54,093 bases of DNA, taken from the NCBI RefSeq assembly GCF_019024325.1, contig NZ_JAFNJS010000014.1, positions 1 through 54,093 of the forward strand, written 5' to 3'. The stretch is from Falsiroseomonas tokyonensis (lineage in GTDB: Bacteria; Pseudomonadota; Alphaproteobacteria; Acetobacterales; Acetobacteraceae). Made by a program: the position numbers and the translations under genes. This document shows, piece after piece, positions 22,254-32,755 of the stretch (positions are counted from its first letter, which is position 1; each line of letters starts with the position of its first letter). The notes beneath the pieces are model-generated. The model was not told where the DNA came from. It saw only the letters and a program-made list of their open reading frames with translations, and did not search any database.

Positions 22254-24274
22254 TGCCCGTCGCCATCCCCTTCATCGCCGCTGCCGCGGGTGCTGCCGCC
22301 TCGGCCGTCATTGGCGGCGGCGTCCTGGGCGCCGTGGCGGCCGCCGGCGCCGCCCTGGTGGTCTCCGCCGTGGGTGCCGCGGTCTTCCGCCCCAAGTCGC
22401 CCTCCGCCGCCCGCAGTGCCAACGTCACGCCAGGGACGGACTCCGGCCCCGGCTCCGGCTTCGATCCCCGCACGCCCGGCGCCGGCCGCACCCAGTCCTT
22501 CCGCCAGCCCATCACCGAGCACCAGATCGTCTTCGGGCGCTGCCGCACCTCCGGCCCCGTCGTGTTCCTGCACTCTGCCACCGATGACGAGGGCCGCGCC
22601 GATGGCTTCCTCCATGTCGTCGTGGTCCTGGCCGCGCATCGCGTCCGCGCCATCGGCGAGGTGTTCCTCAATGGCACCGCCTCGACCGACGCGAAGTTCG
22701 CCGGGCTGCTGCGCATCGACCGTGCGCTGGGCGATCCGGGCCAGGTCGCCAATGCCAATCTGGTGGCGGATACCGGTGGCCAGTGGACCGCTGCGCATCG
22801 CGGCCAGGGGCGCGCCTATCTCGCGGTGCGGCTCAAGCTGCGGCCCGAGGCCTTTCCCTCTGGCGCGCCCAGCCTCTCCGCCATCGTCGAGGGGGCGGAT
22901 ACCATCCTCGACCCGCGCACCGGTGCCACGGGGTGGTCCGACAATCCGGCGCTGTGCCTGGCCTGGTACCTGACCTCGCCCTTTGGCTGGCGCGCCGCCT
23001 GGGCGGATATCGACCTGCCGGCGCTGATGGCGGCGGCCAACATCTGCGACGAGATCATGGGCCGGCGCGATGGGACCGCCGAGCGCCGCTACACCGTCAA
23101 CGGCGCCGTCACCCTTGGCGAGGGCAAGATCGCCATCACTCGCAAGCTGGTCGCCGCCATGGCCGGCGCCTTGGTCGTGAGTGGCGGGCGCTTCTACATC
23201 CATGCCGGGGCGCCCGCGCTGCCGGCGGCGACACTCACCTCCGACGATCTGCGCGGCGACGTGACCATCGTCGGCTCGCGCCCGCGGCGCGATCTCTTCA
23301 ACGGGGTGCGCGCCGTCTATGTCGAGCCGGCCGCCGCCTGGCAGCCGACCGATGCGCCGCCGCTGCTCGCCAGCAACTATGTCACCGAGGATGGTGGCGA
23401 GGCGATCTACCGCGACATGGAATTCCCGCTCACCACCTCGGCGACGACGGTCCAGCGCCTTATGAAAATCGAGCTGGAGCGTAACCGCCGCCAGCGTGAG
23501 GTGGCGATGCAGGCCAACCTCTCGGCGCTGCGCCTGCGGCCCTGGGATGGTGTGACCGTGGCGTTGGAGCGGCTCACGCCATTCCCGGCGCGCGTGACGG
23601 GCTGGGCGCTGGCGCCGGATGGCGGGGTGAACCTGCAACTGGCCGAGGAGGATCCCGCCGTCTGGGCCTGGAACCCGGCAACAGATGAGCGGGCCACGGG
23701 GCAGAACCCATCGGTGGTTCTGCCGAACCCGGGCGTCATCGCCGCGCCCGCGACGATCCTGGTGGAGACGCCGGTGGCGATCGCCTTCACTGCGATGGCC
23801 GTCTCCTGGTCGACGGTGGGCTCGGCCTATCTCGCCGGCTACGAGATCGAGCTCCGCCCCACGTCCGTCACGGTCTGGCAGGGCTATGCCGGCGGCTTCG
23901 GCGCCACGGCTGTCGCCATCCCCACGGCAGAGCCCACCGCCTTCCGGGTGCGGGCGCAGGCGCGCAGCGGCGCGGTGTCGGGCTGGCGCGAGGCGCTGGT
24001 GCCGGCCGCCGCCTCGGGTCTGGCCGCGACCGGCATTGTCGGCGGCGTGCGCCTGTCGGGCGGCTTTCCCGCGGATGCCGTGCGGCTGCAGGTGTTCGAG
24101 GCGAGCAGCGCCAGCCTGTCCGCAGCCGTGAAGCTCGCCAGCGAGCCGACAGCACTGCCCTGGGACCGCACCGGCCTCACCACCGGCGAGGCCCGCTGGT
24201 TCTGGCTGCGCAGCGTCTCGGCCGAGGGCAACGTCTCGGCCTTCGCCGGCCCGGTCACCGCCACAGCCCTCTGA
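22253..24274 (+). CDS. Tail tip / host specificity protein (gpJ-like)
   Basis: 673 residues. The start MPVAIPFIAAAAGAAASAVIGGGVLGAVAAAGAALVV is a hydrophobic, glycine-alanine N-terminus typical of lambda I/J-type tail-tip proteins. The centre has the conserved hub motif ITEHQIVFGRCRTSGPVVFLHS and LCLAWYLTSPFGW, and the last 170 residues contain a fibronectin-III-like segment (AVSWSTVGSAYLAGYEIEL..., AFRVRAQARSG). It forms the tip hub to which the receptor-binding spike attaches. Confidence 0.82.
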   Translation: MPVAIPFIAAAAGAAASAVIGGGVLGAVAAAGAALVVSAVGAAVFRPKSPSAARSANVTPGTDSGPGSGFDPRTPGAGRTQSFRQPITEHQIVFGRCRTSGPVVFLHSATDDEGRADGFLHVVVVLAAHRVRAIGEVFLNGTASTDAKFAGLLRIDRALGDPGQVANANLVADTGGQWTAAHRGQGRAYLAVRLKLRPEAFPSGAPSLSAIVEGADTILDPRTGATGWSDNPALCLAWYLTSPFGWRAAWADIDLPALMAAANICDEIMGRRDGTAERRYTVNGAVTLGEGKIAITRKLVAAMAGALVVSGGRFYIHAGAPALPAATLTSDDLRGDVTIVGSRPRRDLFNGVRAVYVEPAAAWQPTDAPPLLASNYVTEDGGEAIYRDMEFPLTTSATTVQRLMKIELERNRRQREVAMQANLSALRLRPWDGVTVALERLTPFPARVTGWALAPDGGVNLQLAEEDPAVWAWNPATDERATGQNPSVVLPNPGVIAAPATILVETPVAIAFTAMAVSWSTVGSAYLAGYEIELRPTSVTVWQGYAGGFGATAVAIPTAEPTAFRVRAQARSGAVSGWREALVPAAASGLAATGIVGGVRLSGGFPADAVRLQVFEASSASLSAAVKLASEPTALPWDRTGLTTGEARWFWLRSVSAEGNVSAFAGPVTATAL

Positions 24275-24286
24275 TCGGAGAACGCC

Positions 24287-26128
24287 ATGCCGGCACGCAT
24301 CGACGACCTGCTGGTCCTCAACGCCAACCTCAACAAGACCGACTTCGCGAAGTATCTGCGCGACCGTGAGGAGGTGCTGCCGAATGATTTCGGCGGGCTG
24401 GGCGATGGCGTGGCGGATGATCGCACCGCCATCCAGGCGGCCTTCGATCGGGCCGGTGCGGACCAGAAGTTCGCGATGATCCCGCCCGGCACCTGGAACG
24501 TCTCCGGCACCGTGACCCTGCCGGGCGGCGCACGCGGCCTGATCATGCAGGGCACCATCCGCTACACCGGCACCGCGCCCACCTCCGTGCTGGTGCTGGG
24601 CGATGGCGGCACCATCCGCAACGCCGAGAAGCTCTACAGCGGGCTGAACGTGATCCGGCAGACGCTGTCGGACTGGTCCTCCGAGGCGGATATCGGCATC
24701 ACCGTGCGCAACGTCGATGCCAGCCAGATCGAGCTGCGCCGGGTTGAGGGCTTCACCATCGGCATACGGACCCTGGGCGATGGCCGCGGCGTGGAGGACA
24801 GCACCTTCACGCTGGGGCGCATCGTCAACAACCGCATCGGGCTCGATATCTGGTGCGCCACCGCCACGGCCTGGAACACCTCGATCCGCTACTATGGCGG
24901 CCACTTCGCCCAGGCGACGGGGGTCAATGCGGCGCAGGACCGCTTCGGAATCCGGCTCGGCAACGAGCCCGGCGCCTACACCAACCACAACCGCCATGTC
25001 TTCGACGCGCCGAACTTCGAGCTGCGCCAGGCCGGCAGCAACATCGCCATCCCCTTCCTGAACGAAACCTCCGGCAGCGCCATCATCGCGCGGAACATGC
25101 GCATGGAGGCCTGCTCACCGCTGGCCGCCCGCCACACCGCCGGGGCGCAGGACTGCGAGTACGACATCGCCTGGACCAACACCTACCTGGTCGGCATCGA
25201 CTACACGGCGACGGCGAACCGCTGCGGCAATGCGGTGATCAACCGGCACCGCGCGCCCGCGTCGCGCTTCCAGCGCTTTCTCGCGGGCGTGCCAAACACC
25301 CGCGCGGCGGCGTTCCGGCAGTCGGCGACGGAGGTCGGGGTGGAGGGGCTGATCACCATCGCCACGTCGACCACCACCGCGACCTTCATGGCGGATTTCT
25401 GCTTCAACGGGCTGACCGACCTGACGCCGACCGATCGGGCCGTCACGCTGGCGGCAAACCGTGGGCTGGGGTGGATGCTCGACACCTCCCAGGCGAAGGA
25501 GTTCGCGCTGGCGCATTGGCTGACCAGCGGGGCCTCTGGCGGGCGGCTGTTCGTGCGGGTGTTCGACGGGGCGGGGAATGTCCGCGAGGACATCGCGGGC
25601 GATGTGCTGGCCTCGATCACCACCATGCAGTGGAACGGGCCGGCCAAGGGGTGGAATGCCGGCGCACCGATGGACGACGCCAACTTCAATCGCCGGCAGA
25701 CCATCCGGGTCGGCGCGTCGGTGGCCTATGCCCAAGTGGGGGTGATCGGCTTCGATGGACCGATCGACCTGCAGTCGCTGCGGCTTTACGGGCTGCCGGA
25801 AGCTGCGCCCGCGGTGCTGAACGGCACGCCGCTGTTGACGGGCGCGCTGTTCGGCTCAGGGCGTCGGGAGTTGGCGGCGGAGGTCTCCTGGGATCTGCCG
25901 AGCCTGGCGCCGGGCGCGACGGCGCTGATCGACGTGACAGTGAACGGGGCACGGGCGGGGGATCTCGCGCAGGCGTCGCTGGTGTCGTCGACGCGCTTCA
26001 TCGAGCTCGACGCGGCGGTCTGGTCAAACAACACGGTGCGCGTGATGGCGCGGAACATCTCCGGCGCAACGTTCGACTTGGCGGCGGCGACGCTGTCGGT
26101 GGGGGTGACGAAGCGGCAGGTGCCGTGA
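24287..26128 (+). CDS. Tail spike, pectate-lyase-fold beta-helix
   Basis: 613 residues. After a short adaptor, LPNDFGGLGDGVADDRTAIQAAFDRAGADQKFAMIPPGTWNVSGTV is the classic entry into the right-handed parallel beta-helix of phage spikes. Residues 80-330 are short strand repeats, and the last 200 residues look like a C-terminal beta-sandwich. Spikes of this class bind and often cleave capsular or O-polysaccharide; no catalytic pair can be named. Last gene of the tail operon. Confidence 0.85.
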   Translation: MPARIDDLLVLNANLNKTDFAKYLRDREEVLPNDFGGLGDGVADDRTAIQAAFDRAGADQKFAMIPPGTWNVSGTVTLPGGARGLIMQGTIRYTGTAPTSVLVLGDGGTIRNAEKLYSGLNVIRQTLSDWSSEADIGITVRNVDASQIELRRVEGFTIGIRTLGDGRGVEDSTFTLGRIVNNRIGLDIWCATATAWNTSIRYYGGHFAQATGVNAAQDRFGIRLGNEPGAYTNHNRHVFDAPNFELRQAGSNIAIPFLNETSGSAIIARNMRMEACSPLAARHTAGAQDCEYDIAWTNTYLVGIDYTATANRCGNAVINRHRAPASRFQRFLAGVPNTRAAAFRQSATEVGVEGLITIATSTTTATFMADFCFNGLTDLTPTDRAVTLAANRGLGWMLDTSQAKEFALAHWLTSGASGGRLFVRVFDGAGNVREDIAGDVLASITTMQWNGPAKGWNAGAPMDDANFNRRQTIRVGASVAYAQVGVIGFDGPIDLQSLRLYGLPEAAPAVLNGTPLLTGALFGSGRRELAAEVSWDLPSLAPGATALIDVTVNGARAGDLAQASLVSSTRFIELDAAVWSNNTVRVMARNISGATFDLAAATLSVGVTKRQVP

Positions 26129-26386
26129 GGATGCGATGCGCTTGACGGGGGCACTACGTGCTCAGCATCCGGCGCAGCCACAGCAGCCGCCCGGCCATCG
26201 GCACTTCCGCCGGACGCTCATCTTCGCGATGAACGACCAGCGCTGGCTGACTGAAGGACGTCAGGCTGGCCCCTTATCAGAACGACCTGAGACCACGCAA
26301 TCTTCTCCACGGAAATCTATCCGGCGACACTCAACAGGACAACAGCCGCGTTCCGCAGTGATGTGGCCATGAGTAGCGTTACGGCA
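26129..26386. other. Intergenic boundary between prophage late operon and chromosomal-type genes
   Basis: 258 bases. A frame from ATG 26136 codes a Pro/Gln/Arg-rich 78-residue sequence without a ribosome site, and I do not call it. No att-like direct repeat, tRNA end or integrase is visible here, so the prophage edge is not fixed. Base composition becomes less GC-biased around 26230-26380. Confidence 0.4.
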
Positions 26387-27241
26387 TCAACGGAACACCA
26401 GCACCGGGATACGGCAGCTTCGCAGAAGGGCCGTGGTCGTGCTGCCCACGATCATGTTGCGAAGCCGCCCATGGCCATAGGCACCCATGACGAGCAGGTC
26501 GATCCCGGCGTCCACAACATGCGCTGCAATGGCTGTCTCGGGCTCGCCATGGAGCACTTTGACGGTCGCTGTCTTGCCAGCGTCGGCGAGCAGCTTCGCG
26601 GGCTTCTCCAACATGGCCCGGCCCGCGGCCGCATCCGCCGTCACCGTCAGCAGTTCGCATTCCAGCCCATCGAGGGAGGCAGTTCGCGCCGCGTAGTCCA
26701 CCACCTTCATCGCGGCGGGACCGCCATCATAAGCAATGGCGAAGCGGCGGATCGGCTTGAACGCGCGGGAGGCGACAAGCACGGGCAGAATGCTGGCGCG
26801 CAGCACGCGTTCCAGATTGGCGCCAAGATGGCCCACGGCAAAATTCGCCGCCTCGCCGCGCTTGCCGACCACCAGCAGATCCGCCTCCGCCTCGAACTCC
26901 ACAACCGTATCGACGAGCGCACCATGCCGCTGCGTCAGCGTCACTTCGACGACGCCCGCCGCTTTCAGTCGGGCCTCTGCGGCGCTCAGCAGGGCGCGTG
27001 CCCGGCGAAGCGAGACCTTCCCGCGCGCTTCGTCCACCGCGGCCAGTTCACGCAGGAGTTCCTCCGACGCATCGACGCCGAGCGCGCCACTGCGATCCAC
27101 CGGAAGTTCCGCCGTGGCGCGGTCCAGCACATGCAGCACACGCACTGAGGCGCCACCCATCCGGGCAGCTGCCCAGGCGGCGTGATCGAGGATGCTCTCG
27201 GCGTAGACCGAGCCATCCGTGCAGGCGAGAATCTTGGCCAT
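26387..27241 (-). CDS. Universal stress protein with two USP domains
   Basis: 284 residues made of two tandem USP domains (1-160 and 165-284). The second carries a complete ATP-binding loop G-2X-G-9X-G-S (GAYGHGRLRNMIVGSTTT). The first has only a similar GKRGEAANFAVGHLG. Such tandem UspA proteins are cytoplasmic and often regulate a neighbouring transporter. Its start is 14 bases after the SulP stop, so both are in one leftward operon with SulP first. Confidence 0.9.
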   Translation of the reverse strand: MAKILACTDGSVYAESILDHAAWAAARMGGASVRVLHVLDRATAELPVDRSGALGVDASEELLRELAAVDEARGKVSLRRARALLSAAEARLKAAGVVEVTLTQRHGALVDTVVEFEAEADLLVVGKRGEAANFAVGHLGANLERVLRASILPVLVASRAFKPIRRFAIAYDGGPAAMKVVDYAARTASLDGLECELLTVTADAAAGRAMLEKPAKLLADAGKTATVKVLHGEPETAIAAHVVDAGIDLLVMGAYGHGRLRNMIVGSTTTALLRSCRIPVLVFR

Positions 27242-27255
27242 AACTCTGTCCCCCC

Positions 27256-28737
27256 TCAGTGCAATGCCGGTGCGTCGGAGGCGCCCGGCTTGTCGTGGAT
27301 GGCGAGCTTGTCCACCAGCGTGGCGCTCGCCTTGTTCATGCCGAGAATCTCGACCTCGGTCCCCTCGCGGCGGAACTTCAACACCACACGGTCGAGGGCG
27401 GCAACGGCCGTCAGATCCCAGATATGGGCGTCCGACACATCGATGACGACGCGTTCGATCGCTTCCTTCAGGTCGAAGGCGTCACCAAAGGCTTCTGCGG
27501 AGGCGAAGAAGATCTGCCCCGAGACGGTATAGGTCCTTTGCGTGCCGTCCGCGGAAAGGGCGGAAGAAATCTCAAAGATCTTCGTCACCTTGCGGGCGAA
27601 GAAGATGCCGGACAGCAACACGCCGACCAGCACGCCCTGCGCCAGGTCGTGGGTCACCACGGTCACGGCGACGGTGGCCAGCATCACGATGCTCGACTCC
27701 CTGGGATGAACGCGCAGATCCTTCAGCGACTTCCAGGAGAAGGTGCCGATCGAGACCATGATCATCACTGCGACCAGCGCACCCATCGGGATCTGCCGCA
27801 CAAGATCGGCCAGGACCACAATGAGGAAGAGCAGGAACAACCCGGCCCATAGCGTCGAGAGCCGGCCTCGCCCGCCGGATTGCACGTTGATGACCGACTG
27901 CCCGATCATCGCGCAGCCCGCCATGCCCCCGAAGAGGCCGGAGACGATGTTGGCAACGCCCTGGCCGTAGCTTTCGCGGATCTTGTTGGAGCCGGTGTCG
28001 GTCAGGTCATCGACGATCTGCGCCGTCATCAGCGATTCGAGCAGGCCGACCACGGCGAGCGTGGCGGATGTCGGCAGGATGATCCACAACGTCTCCAAGG
28101 TCAGGGGGATGTCCGGCAGCAGGAAGATGGGCAGATCGGAGGGCAACTGGCCCATATCGCCCACCGTCCTCACGTCCAGACCGAGCCAGATCGTGGCCGC
28201 CGTCAGCACAACGATGGCCACGAGGGGAGAGGGCACCGCCTTGGTCAGCAGCGGCAACAGGTAAATAATGGCCAGTCCGACAGCGACGACGACGTAAGTG
28301 ATCCAGGTGACTCCGGTCAGTTCCGGCAACTGCGCCAGGAAGATCAGAATGGCCAGCGCATTGACGAAGCCGGTCATCACCGAGCGTGATACGTAGCGCA
28401 TCAGCACGCCGAGTTTCAGCGCGCCCGCGATCATCTGCAGGACACCGCACAGGATCGTCGCCGCCAGCAGGTATTGCAGCCCATGGTCGCGCACCAGCGT
28501 TACCATCAGCAGCGCCATGGCGCCGGTCGCCGCCGAGATCATGCCGGGCCGACCGCCGGTGAAGGCGATGACCACCGCGATGCAGAAGGAAGCATAGAGG
28601 CCCACCTTCGGATCGACGCCAGCAATGATCGAGAAGGCGATCGCCTCCGGGATGAGGGCGAGCGCGACGACAGTGCCGGCCAGGATATCGGCGCGCACAT
28701 TGGGGAACCATTCGGCTCGGAGCCGGGCAAGGGACAT
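27256..28737 (-). CDS. SulP family inorganic anion transporter with STAS domain
   Basis: 493 residues from ATG 28737; a longer frame adds 67 arginine/proline-rich residues and I reject it. Ten or more hydrophobic segments begin with [34 protein letters not shown], the SulP signature. The last 110 residues form a cytosolic STAS domain ([50 protein letters not shown]). Substrate could be sulfate or bicarbonate. Pairing with a universal stress protein gene is frequent for this group. Confidence 0.9.
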   Translation of the reverse strand: MSLARLRAEWFPNVRADILAGTVVALALIPEAIAFSIIAGVDPKVGLYASFCIAVVIAFTGGRPGMISAATGAMALLMVTLVRDHGLQYLLAATILCGVLQMIAGALKLGVLMRYVSRSVMTGFVNALAILIFLAQLPELTGVTWITYVVVAVGLAIIYLLPLLTKAVPSPLVAIVVLTAATIWLGLDVRTVGDMGQLPSDLPIFLLPDIPLTLETLWIILPTSATLAVVGLLESLMTAQIVDDLTDTGSNKIRESYGQGVANIVSGLFGGMAGCAMIGQSVINVQSGGRGRLSTLWAGLFLLFLIVVLADLVRQIPMGALVAVMIMVSIGTFSWKSLKDLRVHPRESSIVMLATVAVTVVTHDLAQGVLVGVLLSGIFFARKVTKIFEISSALSADGTQRTYTVSGQIFFASAEAFGDAFDLKEAIERVVIDVSDAHIWDLTAVAALDRVVLKFRREGTEVEILGMNKASATLVDKLAIHDKPGASDAPALH

Positions 28738-28929
28738 GGGAGGACTCCGGGGACAAGTAGAAGCGCCGGCATGGTCAGCCGGGCCTGCGACAATTCGAAC
28801 AGGAAGGCGACGAGGGCGCGGCCGCGGCAATGACCGGACGCCTGAGGGTGCGCGCCATTGGAGGCGCGACGGCTCAGGGGTTAGGGCGGCGCAAAAGACG
28901 TCATAGAAAGGCTCTAACAGACTTTCGCT

Positions 28930-28943
28930 GCATTGCACAATGC
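28930..28943. promoter_or_regulatory. Short inverted repeat between SulP and MFS genes
   Basis: GCATTG-CA-CAATGC, inside a larger imperfect stem ending TTGCAGC. It lies 17 bases past the MFS stop and about 190 bases upstream of the SulP start. It may be an MFS terminator stem or an operator of the SulP-USP operon. The rest of this 223-base spacer shows nothing clear. Confidence 0.3.
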
Positions 28944-28960
28944 TTGTTGCAGCGCCGCGA

Positions 28961-30163
28961 TCACCGCCCCCGGCGCCAGGGGCGTGACACTGGCAGCGTG
29001 AGAAGCGCAGCCAGGACCATTCCGAACAGGCTCCATAGAGCCTGCCTATGTAGCGTTATGCCGAGGTCGAGCAGCCATCCAAAGGCAGCCGGCGCCAATG
29101 CGGAGGCGATCACGCCCGCCCCCGCCACCGCCGCGCGGACCGCGCCCAGCCTCTCGAGGCCATAGAACTCCGTCCACATCGCCGTGGTCATCGTCGTGGA
29201 TACGCCGGAGGTCAGGCCTGCGAGAACGAGATAGGAGACTGCGGCAATCTGGCTCCCTGAGCCCATCACGATGGCCACCATCGCCAGGGTCAGAGGCAGC
29301 AGGAAGACCGGCAGCAATGGTGTCGCGCCGATCCGATCGATCACCGGTCCCGCGCGCAGCATGGCGCCGGCGCGGGCCAAGGCATAGCCGGCAAAGGCCC
29401 CCGCCACCACGCCAAGGTCCCAGTTCAGTTCCATGGCCAGCCGTAGCTGGTGGAAGAAGAAGCCTGTCACGACGAAGGATGGCGCCAGGATCGCGGGCAT
29501 TACCAGCCAAAGTCGATGATCGCGCCATAGTGAGGGCGGCCGAGGCGCCGCCGTGCTGCCAAGCCGCGACGGCGGCGCGGCCTCGGACCTCGGCAGCAAG
29601 CGCAGCGCCAGCCAGGCGCCGATCAGCAGCGCGCCCGTCGCACACCACCACAGTCCGCGCCAACCGATCCAGGGCAGCAGGCCGACTGCCATGGGCGGCA
29701 ATGCGGCCTCGCCCAGCGCGAAGCCAAGCGCCACCAATGCCAGGGCCTTGCCCCGATCCGGCCCGAAGCGCCGGGCCGTCGCCGTCATCGCGGTATGGGT
29801 CAGCAGCCCCTGGCCCGCGATGCGCAGGAGGAAAAATGCCGCAGGCAGCGCCCAGACGCCCGGAACCAGCGCCATGGCCACACAGCCCAGCGCCAGCAGA
29901 AGCGTCGCGCCGAGCGTGTAGTGGCGCAGCGTAACCCGGTCGATCCAGCGCCCGGCCCAGCCGAGGGCGAAGCCGGAGGCCAGTGTCGCCGCGGCGTAGC
30001 TGAGGCCGAGCTGCCCATCCGAGATGCCGAAGTCGGCGCGGATTCCCGCTCCGGACAGTGCAATGAAGAAGGTCTGCCCAAAGCTGGACAGGCTCGCCAG
30101 CAGCAAGCCGAAGGCCAATGGGCGTGGATGGGAGCGGGCAAAGGACAGGTATTCGGCAAGCAT
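28961..30163 (-). CDS. Major facilitator superfamily transporter
   Basis: 400 residues, twelve hydrophobic segments in two halves separated by a cytosolic loop near 200-215 ([18 protein letters not shown]). The loop between helices 2 and 3 has [16 protein letters not shown], the usual MFS motif A variant, and the mirror site [14 protein letters not shown] is in the second half. Substrate unknown. It diverges from prfC across a 207-base spacer. No strong ribosome site; start by homology to the usual short N-terminus. Confidence 0.85.
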   Translation of the reverse strand: MLAEYLSFARSHPRPLAFGLLLASLSSFGQTFFIALSGAGIRADFGISDGQLGLSYAAATLASGFALGWAGRWIDRVTLRHYTLGATLLLALGCVAMALVPGVWALPAAFFLLRIAGQGLLTHTAMTATARRFGPDRGKALALVALGFALGEAALPPMAVGLLPWIGWRGLWWCATGALLIGAWLALRLLPRSEAAPPSRLGSTAAPRPPSLWRDHRLWLVMPAILAPSFVVTGFFFHQLRLAMELNWDLGVVAGAFAGYALARAGAMLRAGPVIDRIGATPLLPVFLLPLTLAMVAIVMGSGSQIAAVSYLVLAGLTSGVSTTMTTAMWTEFYGLERLGAVRAAVAGAGVIASALAPAAFGWLLDLGITLHRQALWSLFGMVLAALLTLPVSRPWRRGR

Positions 30164-30370
30164 GTTCAGTGACTACCGGCATCGCTGCCAATGCGGAACC
30201 GCATAACCAACTGGCGCTGCGGGATGGATGGCACTAGGCTTAACCATCCATGCAAGAAACCGTCCCTCTCGCGCAAGTCGCTTCGCTACATCAACGCAGG
30301 GGCAGCACAACGCCGCCCTGATTCTGGTCGCCTCCCCCAGTGCCCCATTCGCACCAAGGAGACCGCCAGC

Positions 30371-32002
30371 ATGGATCACCTACCTACCGACGCCGTCCAA
30401 TGGGACAATCATGACGTTGCGACCGAAGCGGCGCGACGGCGCAGCTTTGCCATCATCGCCCATCCTGATGCCGGCAAGACAACCCTCACCGAAAAGCTGC
30501 TGCTCAAGGGCGGCGCCATCCAGCTTGCCGGTCAGGTCCGAGCCAAGGGCAACCGTCGCCGAACCCGCTCGGACTGGATGAAGATCGAGCAGGACCGGGG
30601 CATCAGCGTCGCCACCAGCGTGATGACCTTCGAGCGTGACGGCCTGGTGTTCAACCTGCTCGATACCCCGGGCCACGAGGATTTTTCCGAGGATACCTAT
30701 CGCACCCTGTCGGCGGTGGATGCCGCCGTGATGGTGCTGGATGCGGCGAAGGGCATCGAGAGCCAGACGCGCAAACTGTTTGAGGTCTGCCGGCTCCGCG
30801 ACATCCCGATCATCACCTTCATCAATAAGATGGATCGTGACGGGCGCGAGCCGCTCGACCTGATCGATGAGATCGAGAAGACGCTCGCCCTCGACGTGAC
30901 GCCCGCGGCCTGGCCGATCGGGGAAGGGCGCGATTTTCTCGGCGTCTACGATCTTCTCGATCCGGCTCTGCGCATGTTGGTGGATGGCGGTGACAATCAC
31001 ATTCGCCTGAGTGGCCTGGATGATCCCGCACTCGATGGGCTGCTATCCCCGGGGGGCGTTGCGACCTTGCGTGAGCAGGCAGGTCTCGTGGAGGCGGGAT
31101 GCCCGGCCTTCGACAGCGATCAGTTCCTGCAAGGCACGATGACCCCCGTGTTCTTCGGCAGTGCCTTGCGGGACTTCGGCGTGGGGCATCTGCTCGACGG
31201 GCTTGCGCGGCTGGCGCCGCCGCCGCGACCGCGGCCCGCCGACACGCGCATGGTGGTTCCGGGAGAGGCGAACCTCACCGGCTTCGTGTTCAAGGTGCAG
31301 GCGAACATGGACCCGAACCACCGCGACCGTGTTGCCTTCCTTCGCATCTGTTCGGGGCGCCTGGAGAAGGGCATGCGGCTGACCCAGGTGCGGACCGGCA
31401 AGCACGTGCCTGTCAACGCGCCGCTGTTCTTTTTCGCCAAGGAGCGCCAGGTGGCTGAGGAGGCCTGGCCCGGTGACGTCGTTGGCATCGCCAATCACGG
31501 CACGCTGCGCATCGGCGACACGCTGACCGAGGGAGAGGCGTTGAACTTCCGGGGTGTGCCCTCCTTCGCGCCGGAGCATTTGCGACGCGCGCGCCTCGAT
31601 GACCCCATGCTCGCCAAGAAGCTGAAAAAGGCGCTGGAGCAACTGGCCGATGAGGGCGTGGTGCAGTTGTTCAAGCCACTTGACGGCTCAGCGCCGGTCG
31701 TCGGCGTCTTTGGGCTGCTGCAGCTGGATGTGCTGACCAGCCGGCTGAAGGTGGAATACGGCATTCCGCTCGGTTTCGAGGTGACGCAGTGGGATCAGCT
31801 TCGTTGGATCGCGTCCGATGATCGGGACGCCATGGCCCGCTTCACGCGAGCGCATATCAATGATCTCGCGGAGGACCATGATGGCGAGATCGTAGCCCTG
31901 TTCGCCTCCAACTGGCGCCGGCAGCGCATGGAGGAGGAGTGGAAGGCCATCCGATTCCATACCGTGCGCGAGCAGCACGGGCTCTCGGGTGTCGTACAAT
32001 GA
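30371..32002 (+). CDS. prfC: Peptide chain release factor 3
   Basis: 543 residues from ATG 30371 (AAGGAG upstream); the frame is open to 30191 but that part is not protein-like. G1 AHPDAGKTTLTE, switch EQDRGISVATSVMTF, G3 DTPGHEDFSEDTYR and G4 NKMDRD are complete. RF3 is the GTPase that releases RF1/RF2 from the ribosome after peptide release. Slightly longer than E. coli RF3 (529). The stop overlaps the next gene's start by four bases, implying coupled translation with a zinc-finger protein. Confidence 0.95.
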   Translation: MDHLPTDAVQWDNHDVATEAARRRSFAIIAHPDAGKTTLTEKLLLKGGAIQLAGQVRAKGNRRRTRSDWMKIEQDRGISVATSVMTFERDGLVFNLLDTPGHEDFSEDTYRTLSAVDAAVMVLDAAKGIESQTRKLFEVCRLRDIPIITFINKMDRDGREPLDLIDEIEKTLALDVTPAAWPIGEGRDFLGVYDLLDPALRMLVDGGDNHIRLSGLDDPALDGLLSPGGVATLREQAGLVEAGCPAFDSDQFLQGTMTPVFFGSALRDFGVGHLLDGLARLAPPPRPRPADTRMVVPGEANLTGFVFKVQANMDPNHRDRVAFLRICSGRLEKGMRLTQVRTGKHVPVNAPLFFFAKERQVAEEAWPGDVVGIANHGTLRIGDTLTEGEALNFRGVPSFAPEHLRRARLDDPMLAKKLKKALEQLADEGVVQLFKPLDGSAPVVGVFGLLQLDVLTSRLKVEYGIPLGFEVTQWDQLRWIASDDRDAMARFTRAHINDLAEDHDGEIVALFASNWRRQRMEEEWKAIRFHTVREQHGLSGVVQ

Positions 32003-32361
32003 ACGGCAATCCGGCCGACGCACCTCCGGGCGTTGACGTCATGGCGATGAAGCAGCGCCTTCTGGCGGAACGCGCCGCGTTGGGAGGCATCAGCGCCGCT
32101 TCGGCGCAAAGCCGCGAGGCGGTGACCTTGGACCAGACCAGTGTCGGGCGGTTGTCGCGGATGGATGCGATGCAGCAGCAGGCTATGGCGCTCGCCACTG
32201 AACGGCGTCGCGCCGGGACCCTGGCCCGCATTGAAGCCGCGTTGGTGAGAATAGAGGCGGGCGAATTCGGCTGGTGCGTCCATTGTGGCGAGCCGATCGC
32301 GCCGGGGCGCCTGGCGCTCGACCCGGCGATCGCGCATTGCGTGACATGTGCTTCACGCTGA
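31999..32361 (+). CDS. DksA/TraR-family C4 zinc-finger protein
   Basis: 120 residues. The C-terminal GEFGWCVHCGEPIAPGRLALDPAIAHCVTCA is the DksA/TraR zinc finger with CxxC...CxxC. The helical N-terminus is shorter than in DksA and lacks the clear DxxDxA tip, so RNA polymerase secondary-channel action is uncertain. ATGA overlap with prfC. Related proteins are often stress regulators. Confidence 0.85.
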   Translation: MNGNPADAPPGVDVMAMKQRLLAERAALGGISAASAQSREAVTLDQTSVGRLSRMDAMQQQAMALATERRRAGTLARIEAALVRIEAGEFGWCVHCGEPIAPGRLALDPAIAHCVTCASR

Positions 32362-32755
32362 GCGTTGATTGTCTCAGACCACGGCTGTGATTGGCCGCGA
32401 ATCAGAACTGCAGGTCCAACGAGTCCTATTCGGTATGCCGAGCCGAGCGATTGTATCGCCCACCTTCCCAAGCGGGAGGAGGGAGCGCGGTCAAGTGGTC
32501 ACGGCTGGAACGACTGCAGCGCAAGCACTCGGCGACCTGGTCTGGCCGTCCCGTCACTCGAGACAAACCGGCGGCCCCGATCGAACGCATCGGAGCAGCA
32601 CATCTGCGGCGCTGCAATAGGTTGCTAAAGCCTGCATTATTGATTAAAAACTCTCCATGTCGAGCAAAGGCTTCACTCCCCCCTGACGCGTCCGGTTGTT
32701 CCGCCACCTACGTGGCGATGAACGACAGGAGCCATGCGAAACCGGGAGAAGATGA
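32362..32755. other. 394-base spacer without a convincing gene
   Basis: All frames are either broken or arginine/serine-rich. An AT-rich patch at 32620-32660 (TGCATTATTGATTAAAAAC) could hold a promoter for the glycan genes downstream. No transposase remnant, tRNA or repeat is visible. Confidence 0.5.

Noticed and set aside
21620-24997. 1125-codon leftward open frame across the tail genes
   Set aside because: Antisense shadow of well-supported tail genes; no ribosome site and low-complexity His/Gly/Arg sequence.
26136-26372. 78-codon frame after the tail spike
   Set aside because: No ribosome site, Pro/Gln/Arg-rich, no similarity to phage end genes; treated as boundary DNA.
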